64,000 bases of DNA from the NCBI RefSeq assembly GCF_005233845.1, contig NZ_SZQL01000009.1:32185-96184 (forward strand), read 5' to 3'. This DNA comes from Ilyomonas limi. GTDB taxonomy: Bacteria; Bacteroidota; Bacteroidia; Chitinophagales; Chitinophagaceae. The notes beneath the pieces are model-generated. The model was given only the letters and a program-made list of their open reading frames with translations. It was not told the origin of the DNA and did not search any database. Positions within the stretch are counted from its first letter, which is position 1. Each line of letters begins with the position of its first letter. Position numbers and translations under genes: made by a program. Of this stretch, positions 54,555 through 63,773 are shown in pieces.

Positions 54555-55475
54555 TTATAATTCATACCCATATAGCTTAAGGTCTATATCAATCAACTCA
54601 CTTGTTTTTCTATTGCTTTCCAAATAAAACCCACGGGCTACTTCATGAATTCTCTTCGCCTTCCTTGCATTTAGTTTTTTCTGAAAATCCTTTCCAAGTT
54701 GTTTCTCTAAAAAAGTAGTTACTCTAAACAAAGGCTGATTCATGCGGGTGGGCAATGAAAGCAAACCGTGTGGATTTTCTCTTGTTTTTGTAAATAATAT
54801 ATTATAGAGCCGTTTTGTTTCTAATGTCAAATTTAAATGTGATGTATTAAGTTGCTTTTTAAAATCAACCTTATTTATGCCTTCGCTATCCAGATTCAGA
54901 AATGTAAATAGTCGTACAAAATACGCTTCCGGATTTACTTTCATCAGTTCATAAGGCAATACAAGTACATTGGCTTTGCCAAATGTATTCATGTAGGTAT
55001 TTATGATTTTATCATAGCAGAAAAGAAGTAAGTCGAATTCGGCAATGAAGCTGGGGCGTTTAAACCGGGTAAGATATCTTTTTAAATCTAAAGTACCGAT
55101 AGTTTTAATGTACTGTTTGTAACCGGAAAGTATTATATCATTTTGCTCGCGTATGCCTATCAAAATTTTTGCATTAGGAAAAAGCTGCTTTATCTTTAAA
55201 AAATTATCGTAGCTATTGTAACCACCCGCGTGTGGGCTACCCAATAAGCCTTCATCAGATATTACATTTATACAATTGGGACGGAAATTTTCTGTTAGAA
55301 TGGAACGGGTGTGATCTGAATCGAAAAAGAACAAATTTTTTCTAATAATTTCTTTGTGCACCAGCCCTCTTTCAATCAGATTAAAAGGTAAGGCAGGATT
55401 TTTAAAAACCTCTTTTTGCAAAAAAGTAGTCCCGGTTTTATGGTAACCAATATGTACTAATATATCATATTCCAT
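54555..55475 (-). CDS. Sulfotransferase-like P-loop protein (7 of 7)
   Basis: The 306-residue protein has the loop ILVHIGYHKTGTTFLQKEVF (residues 5-24). The 3' motif ILIGIREQNDIILSGYKQYIK near residue 110 has RE instead of RNP or RHP, so it is the most divergent member. A middle stretch NVISDEGLLGSPHAGGY follows the loop. It is 304 bases after wzc, a gap with a hairpin, so it may begin a sub-operon. The exact acceptor is unknown; I call it by the P-loop and context. Confidence 0.75.
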   Translation of the reverse strand: MEYDILVHIGYHKTGTTFLQKEVFKNPALPFNLIERGLVHKEIIRKNLFFFDSDHTRSILTENFRPNCINVISDEGLLGSPHAGGYNSYDNFLKIKQLFPNAKILIGIREQNDIILSGYKQYIKTIGTLDLKRYLTRFKRPSFIAEFDLLLFCYDKIINTYMNTFGKANVLVLPYELMKVNPEAYFVRLFTFLNLDSEGINKVDFKKQLNTSHLNLTLETKRLYNILFTKTRENPHGLLSLPTRMNQPLFRVTTFLEKQLGKDFQKKLNARKAKRIHEVARGFYLESNRKTSELIDIDLKLYGYEL

Positions 55476-55779
55476 GCGAGGATAGAAGGGTTTTAAACAA
55501 TTTTGTAAACTACCGCTGCAACAATAAAATAAGCTTATTTGAATGCAGTACCGCTAAAGTTTAATTTACCTCCTTAACAGATACATATTAAGGAGAACTA
55601 ATTATGAATGTTTCTCAAAGCATTTTAAAATGTTTTACGCCATTTTACATACAACATTCATCGAATAATCGTCATCATTTCATTTACAGAGTTATGAATA
55701 TATTATGGTTACCTAAAGTCCCGAATACTATTGTATAGTTGTAAGAACTACACAATAGTATTTATCAGGTCATCGCCAG
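55476..55779. other. Intergenic region between wzc and the sulfotransferases
   Basis: There are 304 AT-rich bases. Directly after wzc a strong hairpin occurs (55724-55762). The remainder may contain a promoter for the sulfotransferase sub-operon, but I see no clear -7/-33 pair. Confidence 0.5.
55724..55762 (-). terminator. Strong hairpin after wzc (possible attenuator)
   Basis: The arms AATACTATTGT and ACAATAGTATT (55724-55734, 55752-55762) plus an inner TAGTT/AACTA pair give about 16 base pairs with one mismatch and a 5-base loop. It lies 17 bases after the wzc stop. No T tract follows on the minus strand, so it may stabilise the upstream mRNA or attenuate rather than stop transcription. 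Confidence 0.6.
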
Positions 55780-58215
55780 TTATTTACCAAGCATTCCGCT
55801 AAGCTTTTTCCTTTTGCTTTTTCCCTCTGTTTCAAAGTAGCCGTTACTGTTTCCATAACCATACCCATAGCCATAACTATAGCCGCCACCATATCCATAG
55901 CGGCTTTGCGACTTCACATCGTTTAAAATAATGTACAGATTATTAATCTTCTTATTTTCATACATATCCTGAACGATATATAATTGATTTTTTAAAGTAA
56001 ATCTTTGGCGCACCACATATAAACAAACATCTGCAAACTTCGATAAGATTTGCGCATCACTAACCAAACCTACCGGCGCTGAATCAATAATAACATAGTC
56101 GAAGTGTTTTTTTACAAATGCAAAAAAATCATTCATTTTCGGGTTCATAAGCAATTCGGTTGGGTTGGGCGGAACAGTACCTGCACCCACCACAAAAAAG
56201 TTTTCTTGTACACCGGAAGGAATAATGATTTTTTCAACATCTATATCAGAAATCAGGTAATTAGTAATGCCCGCACCTTCAGGCAGATCCAGGTATTTAA
56301 AAACCTTTGGCTTTCTCAGGTCGAAATCAATAAGAAGTACTCTGTTATCCGCTAAGGAGAGCACATTGGCAAGGTTGAGGGAGGTAAAAGATTTTCCTTC
56401 GCCGCCCATGCTTGATGTAATCATTATAACATTCTGGTCTTTACCTCTGAGAACAAATTGCAGATTGGTTCTCAACGTTCTGAATTGCTCTGCAAGCAAC
56501 GCGCGCGACGTGTTATGGGTTACAATCATATCGGGCGAAGTTCTATGACCTAATTCAGCCAGTACAGAAACCTTTGTCTTTTTAGTTACATCTTCCCTGG
56601 ACAGTATCCTGGTATTTAAAATACTGCGTATATAAATAATCATTGCAGGAATAAATAACCCTAAAATAAGGGCAGCAATATAAACGATTGCTTTATTGGG
56701 TGAGACAGGCTCTGCAAGTGCTTTCGGTTCATCTATTACGGTTGCTTTTGCCATATTTGAAGACCGCGAAATAGCCACTTCCTCGCGCCGTTGTACTAAA
56801 AACAGGTACAATGCTTCTTTAATTTTTTGCTCTCTTGCAAGTTCCAGATACCCTTTCTCAACGTTGGGCGCAGTAAAAATCTGGGAATTGAGAGAGCGGT
56901 CATTGGTTTGCAGGTGCGATTTTGTTTCCGTTATACTTGCCTGCGAGCTCGAAAGATTATTGATCATATCCCTTCTGAGATTCGAAAGTTGCATATCAAT
57001 ATTCTGGAGTAATGGGTTTGTATCCGGATAGTTGAGGCTTACCCTGTCCCGCTCAATCATTAGAGTGTTGTACTTGCCAACGAGCTCTGTAAAAGTGGGA
57101 TCGGAAGTTACCAGGTTAGAAGGAACTATTCTTTTATTGTTTCTTTCATCCTGAAGATACTCTTTAAGATTTTTAATAATGGCAAGTTGTAATTCTAATT
57201 GATTGCCAAGCTTAAAATTCTCATCATAAGTACTCGCCATTAATTGCGCCTGTACATCCGGGCTGATAATCTTGTTGTTACCTTTATATAATGCAATCTG
57301 TTTTTCTACGTTTCCCAATTCGCCGGTTACTATACCAAGCCTTTCATTAATAAAACTTAGGGTGCTATCTGCTATTTGGTTACGCTGCTCCAGGCTCGAC
57401 CGCAGGTAACGCTGGATAAAGTAGTTTAAAATAAATTCTCCCTTCGAGGGTACCTTAGAGGTCATTGATAAATCAATAACATTGGCCTTATCATCCGGCA
57501 CGGTTATCACCAGGTTCTTTTGATAAGCGGCTGTGGCATTGTCATAAGAGGTAATCTGGAAAAAAAACTTATCCTCATTGTCTTTATCAATTTTAATGTA
57601 TTTATTTCTGTTTATATAAAAAACAAATTTATTATAGTGGACAGTATCACCGTATGTACCTGTTACAACCTGCTTATCTTTTGAATCAAATAAAGCATAA
57701 GAAGTAGGATTAACTTCTTTCCAGTGCAATGTAAAAGGTGCTATGGAATCGCGCATAGCAACCAGATGTACACTGTAAGGTGTTTTCTCAAACGTCTCAA
57801 TCGTTCTGATATCTTCCTTCTTGTAATAGCTGACATTTAGTTGCAGGTCTTTTACAACTCTGTACATCAGGCTACGGGTTAGCAATATCTCTTCTTCGTT
57901 ATTTACCGTGCTGGCCATGCTAAAGGCGCCGCCCAAATCCTGGAAAATACCCGAACTCGCCGATAAAGATGAGGAGCCCGAACTGCCTCCACTCTGGTCT
58001 TCTACCATAATGCCTGCATTTACCTGGTAAACAGGTTCGGTATACCGTACGTATAGAAACGCAAGCACAAGCATTAGTACCAATCCCAGCACAAAATAAT
58101 ACCAGTTGGCTATAATATTTCCGATTACCTTTTTTATATCAAAAATATCAGCATCATCTGTGTGTGAGATTGATCCGTTACTTGCAGCTCCGTTACCATT
58201 TAAATTGTATTCCAT
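55780..58215 (-). CDS. wzc: Wzc-type polysaccharide co-polymerase / tyrosine autokinase
   Basis: The 811-residue inner-membrane protein controls EPS chain length and export. A transmembrane segment (about 36-58) opens a Wzz domain (EPVYQVNAGIMVED). A coiled-coil/GNVR region (about 270-500) includes NVEKGYLELAREQKIKEALYLFL, and a second membrane segment lies near 510-530. The BY-kinase domain has Walker A SSMGGEGKSFTSLNLA (about 598-613), Walker A' RVLLIDFDLRKPKV and Walker B YVIIDSAPVGLVSDA (about 702-717). The C-terminus (about 770-795) is a Tyr/Gly run (YGYGGGYSYGYGYGYG), the autophosphorylation cluster. It is 9 bases after wza. Gene symbol by family, not by close homology. Confidence 0.93.
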   Translation of the reverse strand: MEYNLNGNGAASNGSISHTDDADIFDIKKVIGNIIANWYYFVLGLVLMLVLAFLYVRYTEPVYQVNAGIMVEDQSGGSSGSSSLSASSGIFQDLGGAFSMASTVNNEEEILLTRSLMYRVVKDLQLNVSYYKKEDIRTIETFEKTPYSVHLVAMRDSIAPFTLHWKEVNPTSYALFDSKDKQVVTGTYGDTVHYNKFVFYINRNKYIKIDKDNEDKFFFQITSYDNATAAYQKNLVITVPDDKANVIDLSMTSKVPSKGEFILNYFIQRYLRSSLEQRNQIADSTLSFINERLGIVTGELGNVEKQIALYKGNNKIISPDVQAQLMASTYDENFKLGNQLELQLAIIKNLKEYLQDERNNKRIVPSNLVTSDPTFTELVGKYNTLMIERDRVSLNYPDTNPLLQNIDMQLSNLRRDMINNLSSSQASITETKSHLQTNDRSLNSQIFTAPNVEKGYLELAREQKIKEALYLFLVQRREEVAISRSSNMAKATVIDEPKALAEPVSPNKAIVYIAALILGLFIPAMIIYIRSILNTRILSREDVTKKTKVSVLAELGHRTSPDMIVTHNTSRALLAEQFRTLRTNLQFVLRGKDQNVIMITSSMGGEGKSFTSLNLANVLSLADNRVLLIDFDLRKPKVFKYLDLPEGAGITNYLISDIDVEKIIIPSGVQENFFVVGAGTVPPNPTELLMNPKMNDFFAFVKKHFDYVIIDSAPVGLVSDAQILSKFADVCLYVVRQRFTLKNQLYIVQDMYENKKINNLYIILNDVKSQSRYGYGGGYSYGYGYGYGNSNGYFETEGKSKRKKLSGMLGK

Positions 58216-58224
58216 TTGGAGATT

Positions 58225-59046
58225 TTATAAAAGTTTAGTTCTGAAAAGTAAAACGAGGAGGAAAGAAAGTGTGGTTGTTAAAATAGCAAAATTCCTGGTT
58301 CTGTATGCATCCGTGTTTATCAGTTTAGCCCTGCTTGGTTCTACATATACCAGGTCGTTTTCTTTTAAATAGTAATATGGCGATTGTAAAATTTTTTCCG
58401 AATTCAGATTTAGTCTTACCAAATGCTTTTTGTTATCTGAAGAATCCCTTACCAATAATACGTTTTCTTTTTTACCATATATTGTTATATCACCTGCCAG
58501 GCTGATAGCATCAAAAATAGAAACCTGGTCTGTTTGAATAATATAACTACCCGGCTTTCCAACTTCGCCCAAAACAGTGACTTTATGGTTCAAAAAGGAC
58601 AGATTGAGGGTAAACGTCTTATAAAATATAGCATATTTCTCGCGCAGCACTTCTTTAGCTTCATCTATTGTTAAATCAACCAGCCGTACTTTACCTATCA
58701 GCGGTGCTTCAATCGTACCGTTTTTATCTACGGTAAATGAAGTGCCACTTGGCGGAGGACTTAACTGAGCTGTTTGGCTGGAGAAGGGAACACCACCGGA
58801 TACGGGCGACTGGTACAAACTACTTAACTGATCAAGCGGAACAACACTCAAAGACAACATATCGCCATACTTTACCTTTGGTACGTTGTATGGCGAAACG
58901 GTATTAACTACAGTATCAACAGTGTTAGGTACATCCATAAAATAAGAAGCCGTATAAACCCTGGCACACGAACAAAAAAGCAACATTGATAATATTACTG
59001 GTATAAAAGCTTTCAGGTTTAAAGAACGTTGAGAAAATTTTGTCAT
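58225..59046 (-). CDS. wza: Wza-like polysaccharide export lipoprotein
   Basis: The 273-residue outer-membrane lipoprotein has its lipobox in LLFCSC near residue 27. The Poly_export domain (about 55-145, KYGDMLSLSVVPLDQL and FTVDKNGTIEAPLIGKVRLVDLTIDEA) is followed by an SLBB-type unit (VTVLGEVGKPGSYII). A C-terminal membrane segment (ILTTTLSFLLVLLF) replaces the amphipathic helix of E. coli Wza. It forms the export pore for EPS together with Wzc. It is the first gene of the minus-strand EPS operon; the promoter must lie in the 768-base upstream gap. Gene symbol by role. Confidence 0.9.
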   Translation of the reverse strand: MTKFSQRSLNLKAFIPVILSMLLFCSCARVYTASYFMDVPNTVDTVVNTVSPYNVPKVKYGDMLSLSVVPLDQLSSLYQSPVSGGVPFSSQTAQLSPPPSGTSFTVDKNGTIEAPLIGKVRLVDLTIDEAKEVLREKYAIFYKTFTLNLSFLNHKVTVLGEVGKPGSYIIQTDQVSIFDAISLAGDITIYGKKENVLLVRDSSDNKKHLVRLNLNSEKILQSPYYYLKENDLVYVEPSRAKLINTDAYRTRNFAILTTTLSFLLVLLFRTKLL

Positions 59047-59814
59047 TAGAAATTTTTGATAAAGATGGAATTATTATTAATGCAGGTTGGTTATAATCAA
59101 AAAGTTCGTTTACTACTTTTTTACAGTGCGTTTTGCCATTGTGAAATTAGTATTCATTTGTATGGAGTATATAGAAATAATAAAAAATTATGATTTTCAT
59201 TGTAGCCGGTAAATACATATATCAAGTTTATTGAATTATACAGCTTCGCTTCTCTCAGTTATATAGCTCCGCTTCCCTCAGTCACATGGAGAATGGCTAA
59301 GTTTGTTAATTAGTTTATAATACTCACCCCGGGCGACACCCATGCAGATCTTGTCTTCCGGCTGGCCAGCATATTTATCTTTCACTCTTATTTTCTTATG
59401 AAATTTGTAGTTAGTTTTTAGATGATGCATGTATTTTATTAGAACCTGAAAACTTAATATCGTTTTATAAATTCTTTTATTATGCTTTTACAAGATATAG
59501 TGTTTAGTGATTGAAAAAATCTTTTACCGAGCAGCATTTTGCCGTAAAAAATATAAAGTAAAATAAATACTAATTTTTTTAAATACAAAAAATAAATAAG
59601 TATCTGCATTTTCTCCTTAAAATAACTACTCCTTCTCTTTTCAACTTTCTCTTAATAGCATATTTTCTCTTTTCTACCAAAGCCATATCCTCATATTACA
59701 TCAATATAAATAGGTATATTGTACCATTATATATAATCCATTATATTAATACAATCCACACAAATTTCGCTTCAAATGACAGGCTCATCATTTAAAATCC
59801 ACTTTGATCAGCTT
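59047..59814. other. Upstream region of the EPS operon
   Basis: There are 768 AT-rich bases between the PPTase stop and the wza start. It is the likely main promoter region of the EPS operon. It has a two-copy 23-bp tandem repeat (59237-59282), poly-A/T stretches (59560-59640) and no supported gene. Confidence 0.5.
59237..59282. repeat. 23-bp tandem repeat, two copies, before wza
   Basis: TATACAGCTTCGCTTCTCTC (first 20 of 23, 59237-59259) and TATATAGCTCCGCTTCCCTC (59260-59282) differ at 3 of 23 positions and both end CAGT. They stand about 190 bases before wza, in the direction of the EPS promoter region. They may be direct repeats for a regulator, or remnants. Confidence 0.6.
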
Positions 59815-60450
59815 TTAAAAATATACCTCCAAAAGCTCTATCTCTTTATCAATTGCTTTATTAGTAGCAATATGAAGCATGTAATTGTTGTGAATGGCAA
59901 TATTTTTAATAAACCAGCATTTTTTACCTGTTTTCGTTTTATTGTTATCAATATTAATATACTTCAAAGGCAAGCTCAATCCTCCGCCATCTGCCTTGAT
60001 TACCGCCTCTTTTGCTGTCCAGTAATGATAAAACCAATAGCTTGAATTTTCAGAATTAATGATTTTATTCCATTCTGCAGCCGAAAATACTTCTCTAAAA
60101 TCGCTGATAGATACAGGTTTCATTTCTTCTATATCCACTCCTATTTTGCCCTGAAAAGAAAGGGCACAAACTGCAAAACAACCCGAATGGGAGATGTTAA
60201 AGTCGGGCGTATTTGTGAGGTAAGGACGTCCGTAACCTGTATATTTCAATTGAAGTAAATCTGTACTTAATCCGGCCTCTCTTAAGCTCTTTATTAGCAA
60301 GAGCTTGCCGTAAAGACCCGCATGCTGGTCTTCCCATTTTTTAAACCGCATTATTTGTTGCTCAAGGGCTGGCGGTAACAGGTTGAGATATGCAGAAAAG
60401 GCTGAATGGCTCAACTTTTTGCTATAGCTTGAAAAATACACTTTAATCAT
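59815..60450 (-). CDS. 4'-phosphopantetheinyl transferase (Sfp-type)
   Basis: The 211-residue enzyme moves 4'-phosphopantetheine from CoA to a conserved Ser of carrier proteins. Motifs: FNISHSG (84-90), GVDIEEMK (104-111, the Mg-binding Asp/Glu) and WTAKEAVIK (144-152). It lies 90 bases after the NRPS stop in the same direction. Its natural partner here is the PCP domain of that NRPS. Start at ATG 60450. Confidence 0.93.
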   Translation of the reverse strand: MIKVYFSSYSKKLSHSAFSAYLNLLPPALEQQIMRFKKWEDQHAGLYGKLLLIKSLREAGLSTDLLQLKYTGYGRPYLTNTPDFNISHSGCFAVCALSFQGKIGVDIEEMKPVSISDFREVFSAAEWNKIINSENSSYWFYHYWTAKEAVIKADGGGLSLPLKYINIDNNKTKTGKKCWFIKNIAIHNNYMLHIATNKAIDKEIELLEVYF

Positions 60451-60540
60451 TCGTTCTCAAAGGTCGCAATGTAAAAATAGCAATGTTGGGAATAGGGCTT
60501 CGCAATTTTTTTATTTTATAGAGATTATTACAACACCAAT

Positions 60541-63177
60541 TTAAACAGCAGGAGCTTTTAGCTTTTCAGCAATTTGAACAGCGCCTGGCGCATGAAACAT
60601 GGTTTTATGATCTCCTTCAATAGTGTACAACTCCACCTCACCGGTAAAATGATTTGACCAGCCCATGTAAGGATCGTCGCTTACTTCCGATGTTCGGATG
60701 TTTGACCGGAACAGTAAGACCTTGCCGTTGTAGGGCTTTGCCGTATACAGGTTTTTGCCTATCAGATAGCCAGTTGTTTCGGGCAGGTTTTTAAGTTTGC
60801 GGTCTATCGCTTTGGAGGTTCGCCTTTTTAGTTTTCTAATCTTCCGGTATATAAATCCATAAAACAAAGATGCTTTTTCTTTTACCGGGTAATTTTTCAA
60901 CCCATCAAGGTAGTATTTAAGCCTTTCCTTATAATCAACAGGCTTGAAAGCTGTGGGGAAATAAAATTCAAATAAGGCTAAAAAAGTAACTTTATCACCT
61001 TTAGCAGTCAGTTGCTGAGCCATTTCCAATGCCACTTCTCCAAAGCCGCAATATCCGCCCAGGCAATAGGGACCTTCCGGCTGTATTTTTTTCATTTCCT
61101 GTACATAATAAGCAGCAATACTTTCAACACTTTTATATGGATAAGGTATAAAGAAATAAAACGGCTGATCTTTATCCAGTGCACAAACAACTTTATCGTA
61201 AACAGAAAACCCCGGCGACATAAAGAAGAAGGGGACTTTTGTTCCCCTGCTATTGATGGTTATAATAGATTGTGCTGTCCCGCTGGAGCCTGTTGCATTG
61301 TGCTGGCGTTTTGCCGTACCTGCAGCCAGGCGTTCGTTTATTACACCGGCTAATGCTTCAATAGTCTGATGAATGAAAAAATCGTTGGGTTGTAAGTTAT
61401 ATCCTGCACGCCGGGCCTGGCTAACTACCTGAATGGCTTGTATAGAAGTGCCGCCTAAATCAAAGAAATTATCGTGTATGCCCAGTTGTTTAATATGAAA
61501 CAACTTCTGCCATATATTTACCAGTTTTTGCTCTATTGCTGTACGCGGCGCTGCATATTTGTTCAATACTTCGCTCATATCCGGCTCGGGCAAGGCTTTC
61601 TTGTCTATTTTTCCGTTGGAGGTCAATGGAAAAACTTCCACCTGTACCAGTATAGACGGCACCATGTAATCCGGCAGCTTTCCCTTTACATACGCTATAA
61701 TTGCTTTACGGTCAAAAGTGCCGTTTGGTACAATATAAGCCACCAGCCGCTTATTACCATCCTTATCCTCCTTAGCCAGCACTACCGCCTGGCTCACCAA
61801 TTCACATTGATGCAGTACATTCTCTATTTCTCCCAACTCAATCCGGTACCCTCTGATCTTCACCTGATCGTCGAACCTTCCTAAAAACTCTATATTTCCG
61901 TCGGTGCGCCACCTTCCCAGATCGCCGGTTTTATACATTCTTGCGCCTTGCTCACCTGCAAAAGGATCTTCAACAAACTTAGTTGCAGTAAGTTCAGGAC
62001 GGTTTAAATAGCCCCGCGCCACCTGTACGCCACCTACACATATTTCCCCTGCTGTTCCCACAGGGCATAAATCACCTGCCTTGTCCAAAATATACACCTT
62101 TACATTGGAGATGGGCTTACCTATCACAACTACCTGATTATCCTTTATAGGATCGTCCGACATACTTACACATACCGTATTTTCAGTAGGGCCATATCCA
62201 TTTATCAACCGTATTCCCTTTGTCTGTAAATATCTTCCTGTTGTTGCATTTAATGCTTCCCCGGCAGATATGATGGTCCTGATAGTTCCCAGGTTGTCTT
62301 TAACAAGAAGCTGGTAGGAAGGCGGCAGCGTAACCACTTCTACCTTATGCTTACAAACCAGCTTTTCAAATTCTTCTGCAGCTAAAAGATCTTTTTTTTG
62401 TGGCAAAACAAGGCAGCCGCCACTCAATAAGGTTGTAAATATTTCAGAGCAGGAAGCATCAAACCCAAAGGAAGCAAATTGAAGCATTTTCGTTCCCGGC
62501 TTTAATCCAAACCCTTCTGCCTGGCTCAAAGAGAGGTTTACCAATCCGCCATGCTCAATCATTACACCTTTGGGCTTACCGGTTGAGCCGGAAGTATAAA
62601 TAATATAAACTAATTGATGAGCTTTGCTGCGGATGGTTATATTGGTGGCAGGCTGCTGCCGGATAACAGATAATTCTTCATCCAGTTCAATAATATCCAT
62701 ACTTCCCGAATACTGTAAACGCGATTTGGTTGTACTGCTGCTTACCGCTATTGCAGCCTTGGTATCTTCCAGCATAAACTGTATTCTTTCTGCCGGATAA
62801 TCCGGATCAACAGGCACATAAGTACCGCCGGCTTTTAATATCCCCAAAATGCCTATAATCATTTGCGGAGACCGCTCTATACAAATAGGCACAAGGGCTT
62901 CCGCCGTTACACCTTTACTTCTTAAGTAATGTGCCAATTGGTTAGCATACTCATTAATGGCTTTATAGGTCAGTTGTTGCTCTTCAAACGTTACAGCCAC
63001 TGCCTGTGGAGTAAGGGCTGCCTGATTTTCAAACAGATCTATAACTGTTTTATCAAGCGGATAATCAACTGTTGTATTATTAAATTCTTTCAGCAGCAAA
63101 TGTTTCTCTTTCGCCGTTAATTCCGACAAAGCTTCGGGCAAATCGGTAGTAAGCGGATTGTCAAACATATCTTTCAT
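60541..63177 (-). CDS. NRPS: adenylation, carrier and thioesterase module (A-PCP-TE)
   Basis: The 878-residue protein is a one-module synthetase with no condensation domain. The adenylation domain (about 30-530) has YIIYTSGSTGKPKG, GYGPTENTVC, YKTGDLGRW, VKIRGYRIELGEIE and NGKIDKKALP with the catalytic Lys. The specificity residues, read by eye, are D-A-S-T-I-A-G-V-C-K, close to aromatic codes such as that of GrsA. The carrier domain (about 545-620) has DNFFDLGGTSIQAIQ, Ser578 taking the phosphopantetheine. The C-terminal domain (about 640-878) is an alpha/beta-hydrolase TE with GGYCGFGEVALEMA: Cys710 stands at the nucleophile position that is usually Ser. GDHKTMFHAPG supplies the His. The product is unknown. 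It is followed by a PPTase gene. Confidence 0.93.
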   Translation of the reverse strand: MKDMFDNPLTTDLPEALSELTAKEKHLLLKEFNNTTVDYPLDKTVIDLFENQAALTPQAVAVTFEEQQLTYKAINEYANQLAHYLRSKGVTAEALVPICIERSPQMIIGILGILKAGGTYVPVDPDYPAERIQFMLEDTKAAIAVSSSTTKSRLQYSGSMDIIELDEELSVIRQQPATNITIRSKAHQLVYIIYTSGSTGKPKGVMIEHGGLVNLSLSQAEGFGLKPGTKMLQFASFGFDASCSEIFTTLLSGGCLVLPQKKDLLAAEEFEKLVCKHKVEVVTLPPSYQLLVKDNLGTIRTIISAGEALNATTGRYLQTKGIRLINGYGPTENTVCVSMSDDPIKDNQVVVIGKPISNVKVYILDKAGDLCPVGTAGEICVGGVQVARGYLNRPELTATKFVEDPFAGEQGARMYKTGDLGRWRTDGNIEFLGRFDDQVKIRGYRIELGEIENVLHQCELVSQAVVLAKEDKDGNKRLVAYIVPNGTFDRKAIIAYVKGKLPDYMVPSILVQVEVFPLTSNGKIDKKALPEPDMSEVLNKYAAPRTAIEQKLVNIWQKLFHIKQLGIHDNFFDLGGTSIQAIQVVSQARRAGYNLQPNDFFIHQTIEALAGVINERLAAGTAKRQHNATGSSGTAQSIITINSRGTKVPFFFMSPGFSVYDKVVCALDKDQPFYFFIPYPYKSVESIAAYYVQEMKKIQPEGPYCLGGYCGFGEVALEMAQQLTAKGDKVTFLALFEFYFPTAFKPVDYKERLKYYLDGLKNYPVKEKASLFYGFIYRKIRKLKRRTSKAIDRKLKNLPETTGYLIGKNLYTAKPYNGKVLLFRSNIRTSEVSDDPYMGWSNHFTGEVELYTIEGDHKTMFHAPGAVQIAEKLKAPAV

Positions 63178-63773
63178 AAGCAGATTTCAACTTTTACACA
63201 CATTTTTACCAAATCTCCAGTATATACTGAAATAAAATCAGGTTTATGGCTATCTAACCACTTTAGTAACAATAAATATACAATATATTTTAGTGATTGA
63301 TTTTTCAAGTCACTGCCTATTTCGCAGGCCTCAAAAAGGCTACTAAAATATTCATCTTTTTTTATTAACCAAATTTTGAATCTTGCCGAAAATTTTTGTC
63401 TTTTCCGACTTTTCTTTTAAATTTCGAATTTAAAATATTTGGTATATAAATTGGGTGTGTATGTTTGCAGGAACATCTCTAAGATAAATACGATAAATTT
63501 ACATCTATTTTCAGCTAATGAACATACAGTATTGATCGGGTTAAGAGGAGAAGTGGATGTACAATAACTAAACTATAATAACCGATAATGGTTATATACT
63601 TGCCGGGTGTAAATCATGTTGCATAATAGTTATTTGGATACAAATACCTTAACACAATGTTAAATAACCAAAATGTTTGTAAAAGGCAAAGACTTTAAAA
63701 AAAATTCTATACTTTTAATAAGGCAGCGTTTTATATCAGCTAATCTGTTTATTTGCCATTTCAACAATAAACC
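63178..63773. other. Divergent intergenic region at the end of the window
   Basis: There are 596 AT-rich bases between the NRPS start (minus) and the next plus-strand start. It should carry both promoters. A TTTATTTGC element at 63748-63756, close to the Bacteroidota -7 consensus TAnnTTTG, sits about 18 bases before ATG 63774, but its -33 partner is not evident. No RNA or gene is seen. Confidence 0.45.
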
